From contig CALQCC020000008.1 in the NCBI GenBank assembly GCA_943328975.2, forward strand, positions 62,001-126,000: a stretch of 64,000 nucleotides of DNA. Direction: 5' to 3'. The DNA comes from Bordetella parapertussis. Its GTDB lineage: Bacteria > Acidobacteriota > Terriglobia > Bryobacterales > Bryobacteraceae. Under the pieces are notes generated by a model. The model made no database searches. It was not told where the DNA came from and saw only the letters and a list, made by a program, of their open reading frames with translations. Each line of letters begins with the position of its first letter. The first letter of the stretch is position 1. This document shows positions 36,355 to 45,643 of the stretch, piece after piece. Both the position numbers and the translations under genes were made by a program.

Positions 36355-36451
36355 TGGATTCCTTTTGGACGGGGCGAGGGGCTAGCCGTCACACCGTTAG
36401 GATAGCGCGGGATTCACCGCTTGTCCGCTTGCTGACGCGCGCGGTTTGGTG

Positions 36452-36482
36452 TTGGGTATTTTCTGCTCAAACCTGCTAAAAT
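36452..36482 (+). promoter_or_regulatory. Candidate sigma-70 promoter of gyrA
   Basis: TTGGGT at 36452-36457 and TAAAAT at 36477-36482 are separated by 19 bases, a little longer than ideal, and lie 60 bases before the gyrA start codon. The AT-rich island stands out in otherwise GC-rich sequence. Seen by eye only. Confidence 0.35.
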
Positions 36483-36541
36483 AAAGGGTCGCGGCACTCC
36501 TTCCCCGCCGCGGGTACACGATCATTTTAGGAGCATAACGC

Positions 36542-39121
36542 TTGGCAGATCCTCAGGACCCCACCATTCCGCCCGCTGGCGGCCAGATTCCTTTAGGCGG
36601 TGATGGCGGCTCCAAAAATCAGGTTCCGATCAACATCGAAGACGAGATGAAACGCTCGTACCTCGATTACGCGATGAGCGTGATCGTGGGGCGCGCGCTA
36701 CCGGACGTCCGCGATGGTTTGAAGCCCGTGCATCGCCGCACGCTGTACATGATGCATGAGATGGGGTTGCACTACAATCGCCCCACCAAGAAGTCGGCCC
36801 GTGTTGTCGGCGACGTCATGGGTAAGCTGCATCCGCATGGCGATTCGGCGATCTACGACGCGTTGGTCCGCATGGCGCAGCCGTTTTCGTTACGCTACCC
36901 GTTGGTGGATGGACAAGGTAACTTCGGCTCAGTGGACGGCGATCCGCCGGCGGCCATGCGGTACACCGAAGCTCGTTTGTCGAAGATCGCGGCTTCGCTG
37001 CTGGAAGATATCGACAAGGACACGGTCGACTTCAAGGCCAACTACGACGAGACGGAGACCGAACCGGAAGTTCTGCCCACGCGCGTTCCGAACCTGCTGG
37101 TGAACGGCAGCGAAGGTATCGCGGTCGGCATGGCGTCGAAGATTCCGCCGCACAATCTAACGGAGATCGTCAACGCGTGCATCATGCTGGTGCAGAATCC
37201 GGCGACGCCGCTGGCGAAGATTGCGGAAGTGGTGCAGGGTCCCGACTTCCCGACGGGCGGCTTTATTCTGGGTCGCGAGGGGATTCAAAACTACTTCGCT
37301 ACCGGCCGTGGATCGATCAAGATTCGCGCCAAGGCGGCCACCGAATCTTCTGGGCGCGATCGTGAGGCGATCGTAGTCACGGAGCTTCCCTACCAAGTCA
37401 ACAAGGCTCGGCTGATCGAATACACGGCCAGCCTGGTGAACGAGAAGAAGATCGAAGGCATTTCCGAAATCCGCGATGAGAGCGATCGCGATGGCATGCG
37501 CATCGTGTATGAATTGAAGCGCGGCGAACAAGCGGAAGTGGTTCTGAATAACCTGTACAAGCAGACGCAACTGCAGACCAGCTTCGGCGTCATCCTGCTC
37601 TCGATCGTCAACGGGCAGCCGCGCGAGCTCGGCATCGTCGACGCGTTGAAGCGGTTCATAGAACATCGCATCGACGTCGTGCGCCGTCGCACGGATTTCT
37701 TGTTGCGCAAGGCTCGGGAACGCGAGCACATCTTGCTGGGCTTCCAGCGCGCGCTGAATAATCTGGACGAAGTTATCGCCCTGATCCGCGCCTCGAAGTC
37801 GCCCAAGGAAGCGCGTGAGGCCTTGATGGCCTTTATCACGCCGGCGGAAGCGGCAGCCTACGCCAAGCTGGTGGATGCGGATCCTCGTGGACCGCGCTTC
37901 TCAGAACGGCAGGCGCAAGCCATCATCGAACTGCAACTCCAACGCCTCACCGGCATGGAGCAGCAGAAGATCATCGACGAGTTGGCCGACATTCAGGCGA
38001 AGATCGCCGAGTATCTGGACATTCTCGGTTCCGAGAAAACGCTGCGCAAGTTGATCATCGACGAATTGAAGGAAGTCCAGAAGGACTTCGGCGACGAGCG
38101 CCGCACGCAGATCATCGAAGACACCGGCGAGATTTCGCTGGAAGACTTGGTTCAGGTGGAAGACGTCGCGGTGACTGTATCGCGCGGCGGCTACCTGAAG
38201 CGCACTGCGGTCGATACCTATCGCCGCCAGACGCGCGGTGGCAAGGGCCGCATCGGCATGTCGACGCGCGCCGAGGACGTAGTGGAGCATCTCATCATCG
38301 CGTCCACTCACGCCTACTTGTTGATCTTTACCAACAAGGGCCGCCTCTACTGGCTGAAGATTTACAACATCCCTGATGCGGGAACCACGGGCAAGGGCAA
38401 ACATTGCTCGGGTCTGATTAACCTGCAACCGGATGAAACGGTCACGGCGTTCCTGCCAGTGAAGGAATTTGTCGCGGGCAAGTACATCGTGATGGTCACC
38501 AAGCAGGGCGTCATCAAGAAGTGCGAACTTACGGAGTTCGACAATCCGATGGCCCGTGGCATCATCGCGCTGGGCTTGGACGAAGGCGACGATCTTCTTG
38601 CCGCTCGGTTAACGAATGGCGACAACTACATCTTCATCGGTACGCATGACGGTATGGCTTGCCGCTTCAAGGAAGAGGACGTTCGTCCGATGGGTCGTCC
38701 GGCTCGCGGTGTTCGTGGCATGGACCTGGATCCGGGCGACTATGTCGTCGGTGTCGAGGTGGTCGAAGAGAATGGCCTGTTGTTGTCCATCTCTGAGAAC
38801 GGCTACGGCAAGCGCACGCCGCTGAAGGACTATCGCTTAACGGCGCGCGGTCGCAAGGGCGTCATCAACATGAAGACCACGCTGAAGATCGGCAAGGTGA
38901 TCGGCATCCTGTCTGTGAAGGATGACTCCGAGTTGATGATCATCACCAAGGGCGGGCAGATTATCCGCATCGATTCCAGCGAGATCCGTCAGGCTGGCCG
39001 CTCCACGCAAGGCGTGCGATTGGTCAACGTGGAGAAGGGCGACCTGGTCGCTGCCGCGAGCTTGATCCCGGATACCGAAGTGATCGCGGGCGAAGATCAA
39101 GGTGATCTTCCGCTGCAGTAA
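36542..39121 (+). CDS. gyrA: DNA gyrase subunit A
   Basis: 859 residues, the usual length. Translation starts at a TTG (36542) with AGGAG about 9 bases upstream. The cleavage-religation domain includes [20 protein letters not shown], the quinolone region [19 protein letters not shown] with Ser102 and Asp106 (equivalents of Ser83 and Asp87 of E. coli) unaltered, and the active-site Tyr141 in [10 protein letters not shown]. The coiled coil and the C-terminal wrapping domain follow, with a GyrA-box-like motif [10 protein letters not shown]. gyrB is not in the window. larE follows after 7 bases and may be co-transcribed. Confidence 0.97.
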   Translation: MADPQDPTIPPAGGQIPLGGDGGSKNQVPINIEDEMKRSYLDYAMSVIVGRALPDVRDGLKPVHRRTLYMMHEMGLHYNRPTKKSARVVGDVMGKLHPHGDSAIYDALVRMAQPFSLRYPLVDGQGNFGSVDGDPPAAMRYTEARLSKIAASLLEDIDKDTVDFKANYDETETEPEVLPTRVPNLLVNGSEGIAVGMASKIPPHNLTEIVNACIMLVQNPATPLAKIAEVVQGPDFPTGGFILGREGIQNYFATGRGSIKIRAKAATESSGRDREAIVVTELPYQVNKARLIEYTASLVNEKKIEGISEIRDESDRDGMRIVYELKRGEQAEVVLNNLYKQTQLQTSFGVILLSIVNGQPRELGIVDALKRFIEHRIDVVRRRTDFLLRKAREREHILLGFQRALNNLDEVIALIRASKSPKEAREALMAFITPAEAAAYAKLVDADPRGPRFSERQAQAIIELQLQRLTGMEQQKIIDELADIQAKIAEYLDILGSEKTLRKLIIDELKEVQKDFGDERRTQIIEDTGEISLEDLVQVEDVAVTVSRGGYLKRTAVDTYRRQTRGGKGRIGMSTRAEDVVEHLIIASTHAYLLIFTNKGRLYWLKIYNIPDAGTTGKGKHCSGLINLQPDETVTAFLPVKEFVAGKYIVMVTKQGVIKKCELTEFDNPMARGIIALGLDEGDDLLAARLTNGDNYIFIGTHDGMACRFKEEDVRPMGRPARGVRGMDLDPGDYVVGVEVVEENGLLLSISENGYGKRTPLKDYRLTARGRKGVINMKTTLKIGKVIGILSVKDDSELMIITKGGQIIRIDSSEIRQAGRSTQGVRLVNVEKGDLVAAASLIPDTEVIAGEDQGDLPLQ

Positions 39122-39128
39122 GTAACAA

Positions 39129-39971
39129 ATGATGCTCGAAGCCAAGCAAGTTGCGCTGTTCGACAATCTGCGGGCGCTGGGGAGCGTTATCGTGGCCTAT
39201 TCGGGAGGTGCGGATTCTGCGTACCTCGCATGGGCTGCGCATCACGTTCTGGGCGATCGGGCTGTTGCGATCACTGCGGACTCGGCTTCGATTCCCGAGT
39301 CTCACAAACGCGATGCGGAGCAGTTCGCTGCTGCGCACGGGTTCCGCCACGAATACATTTCGACGGCGGAGTTCGACAATCCGGACTATGTGAAGAATGC
39401 TCCTGACCGTTGCTTCCACTGCAAGGACGAATTGTTCACGCAGCTCGCGGCGGAGTCGGCGAAGCGTGGGATCGCGCACGTGATCTACGGAGTGAACTCG
39501 GACGACTTAGGCGATTACCGGCCTGGACAGCGGGCGGCGCAGTTGCATAGCGTGAAGGCTCCGCTGGTGGAAGCGGGGTTGACGAAGGCGGAAATTCGGG
39601 AGTTGTCGCGGCTCGCGGGGCTCACTACTTGGGACCGTCCTGCTTCGGCGTGTTTGAGTTCCCGCATTCCGTATGGAACACCGGTCACGATTCAGAACGT
39701 GAAGACTGTTGAGCGCGGGGAAGAAGAGATCCGAGCGCTCGGGTTCCGGCAGTTCCGCGTGCGGTTTCATGGCGACCTGGTGCGTATAGAGATCGCGCCG
39801 GAAGAATTGGCTCGCGCGTTGGACCCTGCGATGGCGCGAGCCTTCACGGCCATTTTCAAGCCGCTCGGCTTTCACTACGTGACATTGGACCTGGAAGGGT
39901 ATCGCCAGGGATCGCTCAATGCGGTGCTCGGGATCAAAGCGGTTTCCGAGTCCAAGCTCCATACTGTGTAG
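39129..39971 (+). CDS. larE: ATP-dependent sacrificial sulfur transferase LarE
   Basis: A 280-residue PP-loop protein. The ATP motif is SGGADS (25-30), a slight variant of SGGVDS. RCFHCKDELF at 94-103 and the sulfur-donating Cys at 175 in PASACLSSRIPYG are conserved; in Lactobacillus the equivalent Cys176 gives up its sulfur to the nickel-pincer nucleotide of lactate racemase. No larA, larB or larC lies nearby, so it acts with distant partners or in another sulfur-insertion reaction. It starts 7 bases after gyrA and its last 38 bases overlap the convergent methyltransferase. Confidence 0.9.
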   Translation: MMLEAKQVALFDNLRALGSVIVAYSGGADSAYLAWAAHHVLGDRAVAITADSASIPESHKRDAEQFAAAHGFRHEYISTAEFDNPDYVKNAPDRCFHCKDELFTQLAAESAKRGIAHVIYGVNSDDLGDYRPGQRAAQLHSVKAPLVEAGLTKAEIRELSRLAGLTTWDRPASACLSSRIPYGTPVTIQNVKTVERGEEEIRALGFRQFRVRFHGDLVRIEIAPEELARALDPAMARAFTAIFKPLGFHYVTLDLEGYRQGSLNAVLGIKAVSESKLHTV

Positions 39972-40764
39972 GCGCCAGTATCTGGCTGCCTGCCTCGATG
40001 ACGGCTTCTTCCACTTTGCCGGCCAGTGTGTGATCCGCGATTACTCCTGGCGGCAATTCCAACCCCAGATCCTTCAAGCGAGGCGCAACGCTGATCAGCG
40101 TGTTCGCGACCCATGGATAAATATAAGATCCGGGCGCGCCTCCAACGAGGTTTTCCGCGACGATCGTGGGGAAGGGCAGACCTGCGTCGACAAAGGCCTT
40201 GCCTACGCGGCGTCCAAAATCGGGTGGGGCGCCGGCGCGACGGAAGGCCTCACCGACCAACGCGTACACTTGATCGAATAGTTCACATGGCGGATCACTC
40301 GCGTGTGGATCCGGAAAATCGAGTTCGTGGAAGACCACGACACCACCGGGCTTTAGGAATTGCGCCAACTGCCGGATGGTCGCGCCGGCATCCGGCTGGT
40401 AGAGCAGAATGTAGCGGCCCACCACGGCGTCGAACAGTTCGGTGGTGGCGAAGTCTTCCAGGTTGGTTGCCTGAAAGGACACCCAGGAGGAGCAGCCTTG
40501 TTCGACGGTTCGTTCGCGAGCACGTTCCAACGCGACGGCGTCGCGGTCCAGACCAACGACACGTCCGCCGGGACCGACGATGTCGGCGGCGAGCAGCGCA
40601 ACGTCTCCCATACCGGAGCCGAGGTCGAGCACGCGCATTCCAGGAGACACGCCCGCGGTGCGGAAATACTTCTCTGTGAAGGGACGTAGCAGCCGCGCCT
40701 GGAGCATCAGGCGTTCGTATTCATGGACCGAATTTCCCAGGACGTAGTTGGAAGGAGTGCTCAT
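39934..40764 (-). CDS. SAM-dependent class I methyltransferase
   Basis: A 276-residue methyltransferase of the UbiE/Methyltransf_25 type. SAM motif I is VLDLGSGMGDVALL at about 45-58, with the acidic end of strand 2 at GLDRDAVAL, and motif post-I/II near FDAVVGRYILLYQPD; FLKPGGVVVFHELDFPDPH is the usual strand-5 region. The substrate is unknown. It is the last gene of a long minus-strand run, 36 bases after the zinc-ribbon membrane protein gene ends, and converges with larE with a 38-base overlap. Confidence 0.85.
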   Translation of the reverse strand: MSTPSNYVLGNSVHEYERLMLQARLLRPFTEKYFRTAGVSPGMRVLDLGSGMGDVALLAADIVGPGGRVVGLDRDAVALERARERTVEQGCSSWVSFQATNLEDFATTELFDAVVGRYILLYQPDAGATIRQLAQFLKPGGVVVFHELDFPDPHASDPPCELFDQVYALVGEAFRRAGAPPDFGRRVGKAFVDAGLPFPTIVAENLVGGAPGSYIYPWVANTLISVAPRLKDLGLELPPGVIADHTLAGKVEEAVIEAGSQILAPTQYGAWTRKPL

Positions 40765-40800
40765 AACATTCCATACTACGAAGTTTTTTGGGTCTTGGAT

Positions 40801-41262
40801 TTAGGCGACGCGGGTGAGCGCGCGGTACTTTTGCTCATGATCCGCTGGCAACAAAACCCACATGGTATAGATACCCAGGGCGGTGCCAAATGGGATGTTG
40901 ATCAGGCCAATGGCTCCTGCGATCAAGGCGGCGATGCGTGCCCAGCCAAGGCGCATGAGCAAGCCGATTCCTACGAGGACCGACAAGGCTCCGGCGGCTA
41001 CTAACAAGCCACCGATGAAGGGCAGGAAAACGCGCATGAACTGCGGGACTTCCGGTGGCAGGAAGCGGCTCCCGAAGATGGTCAGAAGCAAAAGGCCCGG
41101 TCCGGCTTGGAAGGCTGCATGGGCCAGACATAGGATTCCCAGCAAACGAACGTGTCCCTCGATGCCGCGTTTCGGTGGCATGAACGGCGCGAAAGACTTT
41201 CCGCAAGAAGGGCAGGATTGCGCGCCTGTTACCAGCTTGGCACCGCATCGGTCACAGAACAT
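40801..41262 (-). CDS. Zinc-ribbon multipass membrane protein
   Basis: 153 residues. An N-terminal zinc ribbon (Cys3, Cys6, Cys17, Cys20: MFCDRCG and CPSCGKSF) is followed by three or four hydrophobic helices from about residue 38. Proteins with this plan are common and mostly uncharacterised. It begins 10 bases after the stop of the symporter gene at 41273 on the same strand, and may be co-transcribed with it. Confidence 0.75.
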   Translation of the reverse strand: MFCDRCGAKLVTGAQSCPSCGKSFAPFMPPKRGIEGHVRLLGILCLAHAAFQAGPGLLLLTIFGSRFLPPEVPQFMRVFLPFIGGLLVAAGALSVLVGIGLLMRLGWARIAALIAGAIGLINIPFGTALGIYTMWVLLPADHEQKYRALTRVA

Positions 41263-41272
41263 GGTCGCCTCC

Positions 41273-42928
41273 TTATGAGGATACGGTAGCTAGGCTTTGT
41301 TTGTTCCCTGGATAAAGAGCGGAGATCAGCAGGCCGGTCAAGACGACCACTACGCAGCCGATCACGTTGAACCACAAGTAGGCGCCGGTGAACTGCGCGG
41401 TGATGAAGATGGCGATCTCGCCGGCAATGACGCCGATGAAGGCCGCGTTCGCGGTGCAGCGTTTTACGAAGAACGCCAGCACGAAGACGCCGAGCATGCC
41501 TCCGTAGAACAGCGAGCCGACGTAGTTCACGGCTTCGATGAGCGCGCCGAAGTTGGTGGCGTAGCTGGCGAAGACCATGGCGTAGACCGCCCAGAAGGCG
41601 GTGGCGATTCGTGAGGCTCCCAGGTAATGCTTGTCGCTGCTGTCTTTCGACATGTAGCGTTTATAGACGTCGATCACGGAGACCGTGGCGAGGGAATTAA
41701 TTTCGCCGGAGATGGCCGACATGGCGGCGGTGAAGATCACGCCGACTACGAGTCCGACGATCCCGATCGGCAAGTAATGGGTGACGAAGGAAAGGAAGAT
41801 GTAGTTGGTGTCGGGCGCGCCAGCGGCTTTTTGCGCATCGGCGCGGACGGTGTCCAGTTCTTTCTGGGCTGCGCGGAATTGGTCCTTCGAGCCTGGTGCG
41901 TCGTTGAGCAAAGCTCGGGCCGCGGATTGTCGGTGGTCGAAGGCTACGTCATAGCGAGCTTCCAGGGCGGGGAAGCCGGGTGTCTTTGAAACCTGTTCTA
42001 GCTGGACCGGATTGAATAATACCGGAGGCTTCTCGAACAGAAATACGACGAAGACCATGGCTCCGATGAAGAGGATGAAGAACTGCATCGGCACTTTGGC
42101 CATCGCGTTGAAGAGGAGTCCGAGGCGGCTCTGGCCAATCGATTTGCCAGTTAGGTAGCGCTGCACTTGGCTCTGATCGGTTCCGAAATACGCGAGCGCG
42201 AGGAACATGCCGCCGATCAGGCCGGTCCAGATGTTGTAGCGGTCGTTCCAATCGAAGGAGGTGGTGACGGCGTTGAGCCGTCCGGCTGCGCCTGCGAGTG
42301 TGAGGGCGTCGGTGAACGATACGTCGGGGGGGAGCAGTGAAATCGCAACGCCGAAGGACAAGATCAGAGCGAAGAGGATCACCATCATCTGCTGCACGTC
42401 GGCCCAGGTGACCGCTTTGATGCCGCCCATCGTCGTGTAGAGCGTGACGAGCCCGCCCATGAGGATGACGGTCCCTTGATAGGGCCAGCCGAGAACTACG
42501 GACAACACGATCGCCGGAGCCGAGAGTGAGATGCCTGCGCCCAGGCCGCGCGAGATCAAGAAGATGATCGTGACTAGCAGGCGAACCTTCGCGTCGAAGC
42601 GCTTCTCCAGATATTCGTACGCCGTGTAGACCTTGGCTCGATGGAAGATGGGCACGACGGTGGCGCACAGGATGACCATCGCTAATGGCAGTCCGAAGTA
42701 AAACTGCACGAATCGCATGCCGTCGGTGTAGGCTTGCGCGGTGGTGGAGATGAAGGTGACCGCGCTGGCCTGCGTGGCCATGATCGATAGACCCATGGCG
42801 TACCAGGGCATGGTTTTGCCTGCGAGCAGGAATTGATCGGTAGAGGTGGAGCCTCGGCCGCGATACAAACCGTAGGAAACCAGGAAGATCAGCCAGCCAA
42901 TGAGAACAACCCAGTCGAGTGGCCTCAT
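41273..42928 (-). CDS. Sodium:solute symporter (SSS family)
   Basis: A 551-residue transporter with about thirteen helices. The ATG at 42928 is chosen because its ATGA overlaps the stop of the small upstream membrane peptide and the product then opens MRPLDWVVLIGWLIFLVSYG; the frame further back to 43012 is a shadow of that peptide. SSS features include FLLAGKTMPWYAMGLSIMAT, the GSA-like ASAVTFISTT, YTTMGGIKAVTWADVQQ and GTDQSQVQRYLTGKS. A soluble insertion at about 345-390 (VAFDHRQSAARALLNDAPGS) separates later helices. The adjacent PIG-L deacetylase hints at an amino- or acetylamino-sugar, but the substrate is not readable. Confidence 0.92.
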   Translation of the reverse strand: MRPLDWVVLIGWLIFLVSYGLYRGRGSTSTDQFLLAGKTMPWYAMGLSIMATQASAVTFISTTAQAYTDGMRFVQFYFGLPLAMVILCATVVPIFHRAKVYTAYEYLEKRFDAKVRLLVTIIFLISRGLGAGISLSAPAIVLSVVLGWPYQGTVILMGGLVTLYTTMGGIKAVTWADVQQMMVILFALILSFGVAISLLPPDVSFTDALTLAGAAGRLNAVTTSFDWNDRYNIWTGLIGGMFLALAYFGTDQSQVQRYLTGKSIGQSRLGLLFNAMAKVPMQFFILFIGAMVFVVFLFEKPPVLFNPVQLEQVSKTPGFPALEARYDVAFDHRQSAARALLNDAPGSKDQFRAAQKELDTVRADAQKAAGAPDTNYIFLSFVTHYLPIGIVGLVVGVIFTAAMSAISGEINSLATVSVIDVYKRYMSKDSSDKHYLGASRIATAFWAVYAMVFASYATNFGALIEAVNYVGSLFYGGMLGVFVLAFFVKRCTANAAFIGVIAGEIAIFITAQFTGAYLWFNVIGCVVVVLTGLLISALYPGNKQSLATVSS

Positions 42929-43065
42929 GGACGATACGCTGCCGTGAAGATATAGAACAGCGTGATAACGCAGATCAGGTAGATGACGACAAAGCGATAG
43001 ACGCTGGACCACTTACCGAGGAACGGTGGTGGTTCGTCGATAACGGGGCGTTCTTCTTCGGTCAC
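42925..43065 (-). CDS. 46-residue single-helix membrane peptide coupled to the symporter
   Basis: A GTG at 43065 immediately follows the TAA of the deacetylase gene and opens a 46-codon frame. It reads MTEEERPVIDEPPPFLGKWS then SVYRFVVIYLICVITLFYIF and TAAYRP, that is, an acidic N-terminus, one membrane helix (about 23-41) and a short basic end. The stop overlaps the symporter ATG (ATGA). Both joins are as tight as possible, so it is translated as part of the operon. Several SSS carriers have small accessory subunits; this is shorter than the known DUF4212 type, and I recognise no family. Confidence 0.72.
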   Translation of the reverse strand: MTEEERPVIDEPPPFLGKWSSVYRFVVIYLICVITLFYIFTAAYRP

Positions 43066-45576
43066 TTATTGAACCTTCGCCGCGCTGAGCATGTTCGCGA
43101 AAATGCGGTACGCGCCGGGAACGCCGGCGGGCAGTTCGCGGAACCAATCGTAGGCGGAGAAAATATACGCGCCCTTGCCGTATTGGGTGTAGAGCATGCC
43201 GCCCTTGAGCGGCTCTTCGCCGGGGTCGTGCGATTCCAGAACGCTCGCGTATTTTTCATCCCACTGGTTGGGGAAGTTGAGGCCGCGTTCCTGCACCCAG
43301 CCGTCGAAGTCGGCTTGCGTGATTTCGTTGGGGGTGTGGAGAAGTTTCAACTGCGGATTGGGGAAGGTGATGGGGGCTTGTTCCACGGTCACGCGATCGC
43401 CGCTGGTACGGATGGGGTAGGGACCGATGTGTTCCAGAGGGCCTCCGGTGGGACCACCTTCATTCGCGTTGTACTGGACAACGACGGTGCCACCGTTGTT
43501 CGCGTAGGCGAAAAGGCGTTGATAGTTGGCTCGTAGGTCGGCGCGAGTGTTCCATGCCCGGACCCCGGTAACGACCGCATCAAACTTTGAAAGATCGCCG
43601 CGGGCCAGATCCTGAGTGCTGAGCAATGTGACATCGGCACCGAGTTGGCGGATCGCGTCGGGAACTTCATCGCCCGCGCCCATGACGTAGCCGACGGTTT
43701 TTGCAAGGTTGGTGATGTTGGCCTTGACCAAAGCCGTCTGCGCGGGGGGCAGCAGCATCTGGACCGGGATGTGCGGATAGTTGATGCGAACCAAGCCGGC
43801 CGACACCGCTGTTGAGTCCACCTGGGCGACGGCGCGGATGATTCCTTTGGAATCGGCGGCGGGCGGCGTGAGTTGGAAGGCGACGGTGGTTTGTTCATCG
43901 GTGAAGCCGAGATCGAAGTGTTGCGTGGCGGGGGTGACTCGCCAGCCGGCGGGGACTTCGAGGCGCACGTCGCCGGCTTGTTTGCCGCTATTCGAACGGA
44001 CTGGGACCTCGACTTGGCGGGCCGTTGCATTGGCGAACACAATCGCATTCGTCGCGAGGTCGACCGCCACGGGGGGCACGATTTCGAGCGGACGGAACAA
44101 CTCGCCCCAGACACGATCTACATAGCGGTGTTGCACGGGCCGCGTCAATTCCACGTCGGTACCGGCGATGCGGACCTTGAAGTGGGCTTCCAGCACGGGG
44201 GCATTAGCGGGGTTGCCGATGAGGCGCTGATCGGGGATGTTATACATCGTTCCGTTCTTGGGGTTCGCCAGCCAGAAGGGTCCGGAGTAGGGTTGGTTCG
44301 CGGGGACCTTGACGGTGAGCGGATACTGCGTCGGTTGGTTGTTGACCAGCACCGTGGGCGGGATGTCTTGCGAAGGCGCGCCTTGCATGCCGGTCAAGCG
44401 GATACCAGTGATGGAAACTTGAACGGGGAGCCGCACCGTCGCGGTCGCGTTTATGCGGAGGTCGCTACCGGGGGTGACGGCGAAATCGTTGGCCTGGGCT
44501 TCGAGGTGCAAGCCGCTGGCAAGGGCCATCAATTCGTCTAGCTCGGCTAACTTGCGCTGCGCGAGCGGATCGTTGATCGCTGCGATGAGAGGACGCGCCT
44601 CGGCGAGCGCTGCCAGCAGCTTCTCCGGATGCGCGGGTTCGAATGAGGCCAGGGCGCGATCAACCAGCGGAGCGACACGGGCTCCACCGGCGACGCGGCC
44701 CCAGGAAATGTCGACGCCTTCGAATAGGTCCTTCGTGGCTTTGTCGCCCGCGAGCGTGACCAGAGTGTTGCGCTGCGATCCGGGGCGTTCGGCGGAACCC
44801 ATGCCCTGGCTACGATGTTGGCTGCGGCTCATGCCGGCGATCTGTCCGTAGGAGAAGCCTAGTTCGGGAGAGTACGTTCCCAAGTCCAAGTCCACGCCTT
44901 GTTCGGCAGGAGCAGCTTGCGCTGCGCCGCCACGACCGCCGCCCGGTCCGCCGCCAGCCGAGTTTTGCATCAGGCGTTTGGCCTGCCAGGGTTGCACGAA
45001 GGCGAGTTGTTCGGGGAACTTTGTGGGGTCCGCTGCGAGCGTGAACGCCTCTTTTCCGAGGATCGCGGAGGCTTGGTGATGCCCGTGACCATCGCGTGGA
45101 GTTCCGGTGAAGCGCAGGATTACAACGTCCGGACGGAAGCGGCGGATGTTCCACACCACGTCGGCGAGGACTTGTTCGCGAGGCCACTGCGTCAGCGTTT
45201 CGTCGGCGATCTTCGAGAATCCGAAATCGATGGCGCGGGTGAAGAACTGCTCGGCTCCATCGATCTTGCGCGCCGCGAGCAGTTCCTGCGTGCGGATGAT
45301 GCCCATCTGGTCGCCCTGTTCGGAGCCGATCAGATTCTGTCCGCCCTCACCGCGCGTCAGCGCCAGGTACGCTGTCCGTACGTGGCGGCCGCGGGCCAAA
45401 TAGGCCAGCATTGCGGTGTTCTCGTCATCGGGATGCGCGGCGATCATCATCACGCTACCCAGCGTGTTCAGCTTTTCCAGCGCCTGCCGGATCTCCGCTT
45501 CGCCTGAAATCGTCCGTTGAGCATAGAGCGGAGCAACAGCCGCAATCAGGAATAGGGCAAGACTTTTGCGCATCAT
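43066..45576 (-). CDS. Exported PIG-L/LmbE-family deacetylase with large C-terminal region
   Basis: 836 residues with a signal peptide (MMRKSLALFLIAAVAPLYA). The LmbE zinc site is intact: AHPDDE at 47-52 and GHGHHQAS at about 163-170; related enzymes remove N-acetyl groups from GlcNAc derivatives or similar amides. The C-terminal half has Ig-like beta-sandwich stretches (VRLPVQVSITGIRLTGMQG, VRLEVPAGWRVTPATQHF) and a ThuA/GATase-like end (VTGVRAWNTRADLRANYQRL, PITFPNPQLKLLHTPNE). A poly-Gly/Ala loop (GGGPGGGRGGAAQAAPAEQ) lies at about 203-221. It ends exactly where the small membrane peptide starts and is transcribed ahead of the symporter. Confidence 0.85.
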   Translation of the reverse strand: MMRKSLALFLIAAVAPLYAQRTISGEAEIRQALEKLNTLGSVMMIAAHPDDENTAMLAYLARGRHVRTAYLALTRGEGGQNLIGSEQGDQMGIIRTQELLAARKIDGAEQFFTRAIDFGFSKIADETLTQWPREQVLADVVWNIRRFRPDVVILRFTGTPRDGHGHHQASAILGKEAFTLAADPTKFPEQLAFVQPWQAKRLMQNSAGGGPGGGRGGAAQAAPAEQGVDLDLGTYSPELGFSYGQIAGMSRSQHRSQGMGSAERPGSQRNTLVTLAGDKATKDLFEGVDISWGRVAGGARVAPLVDRALASFEPAHPEKLLAALAEARPLIAAINDPLAQRKLAELDELMALASGLHLEAQANDFAVTPGSDLRINATATVRLPVQVSITGIRLTGMQGAPSQDIPPTVLVNNQPTQYPLTVKVPANQPYSGPFWLANPKNGTMYNIPDQRLIGNPANAPVLEAHFKVRIAGTDVELTRPVQHRYVDRVWGELFRPLEIVPPVAVDLATNAIVFANATARQVEVPVRSNSGKQAGDVRLEVPAGWRVTPATQHFDLGFTDEQTTVAFQLTPPAADSKGIIRAVAQVDSTAVSAGLVRINYPHIPVQMLLPPAQTALVKANITNLAKTVGYVMGAGDEVPDAIRQLGADVTLLSTQDLARGDLSKFDAVVTGVRAWNTRADLRANYQRLFAYANNGGTVVVQYNANEGGPTGGPLEHIGPYPIRTSGDRVTVEQAPITFPNPQLKLLHTPNEITQADFDGWVQERGLNFPNQWDEKYASVLESHDPGEEPLKGGMLYTQYGKGAYIFSAYDWFRELPAGVPGAYRIFANMLSAAKVQ

Positions 45577-45643
45577 AGTTGAACCTGGGTTATGGAAGAG
45601 GTCCCGTCTATTTTACCAACGGAATCAATATTCTGGGGGGGAG

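Noticed and set aside
42929-43012. N-terminal extension of the sodium symporter up to 43012
   Set aside because: The residues are a shadow of the 46-codon frame and do not look like a symporter N-terminus; the ATG at 42928 forms an exact overlap.
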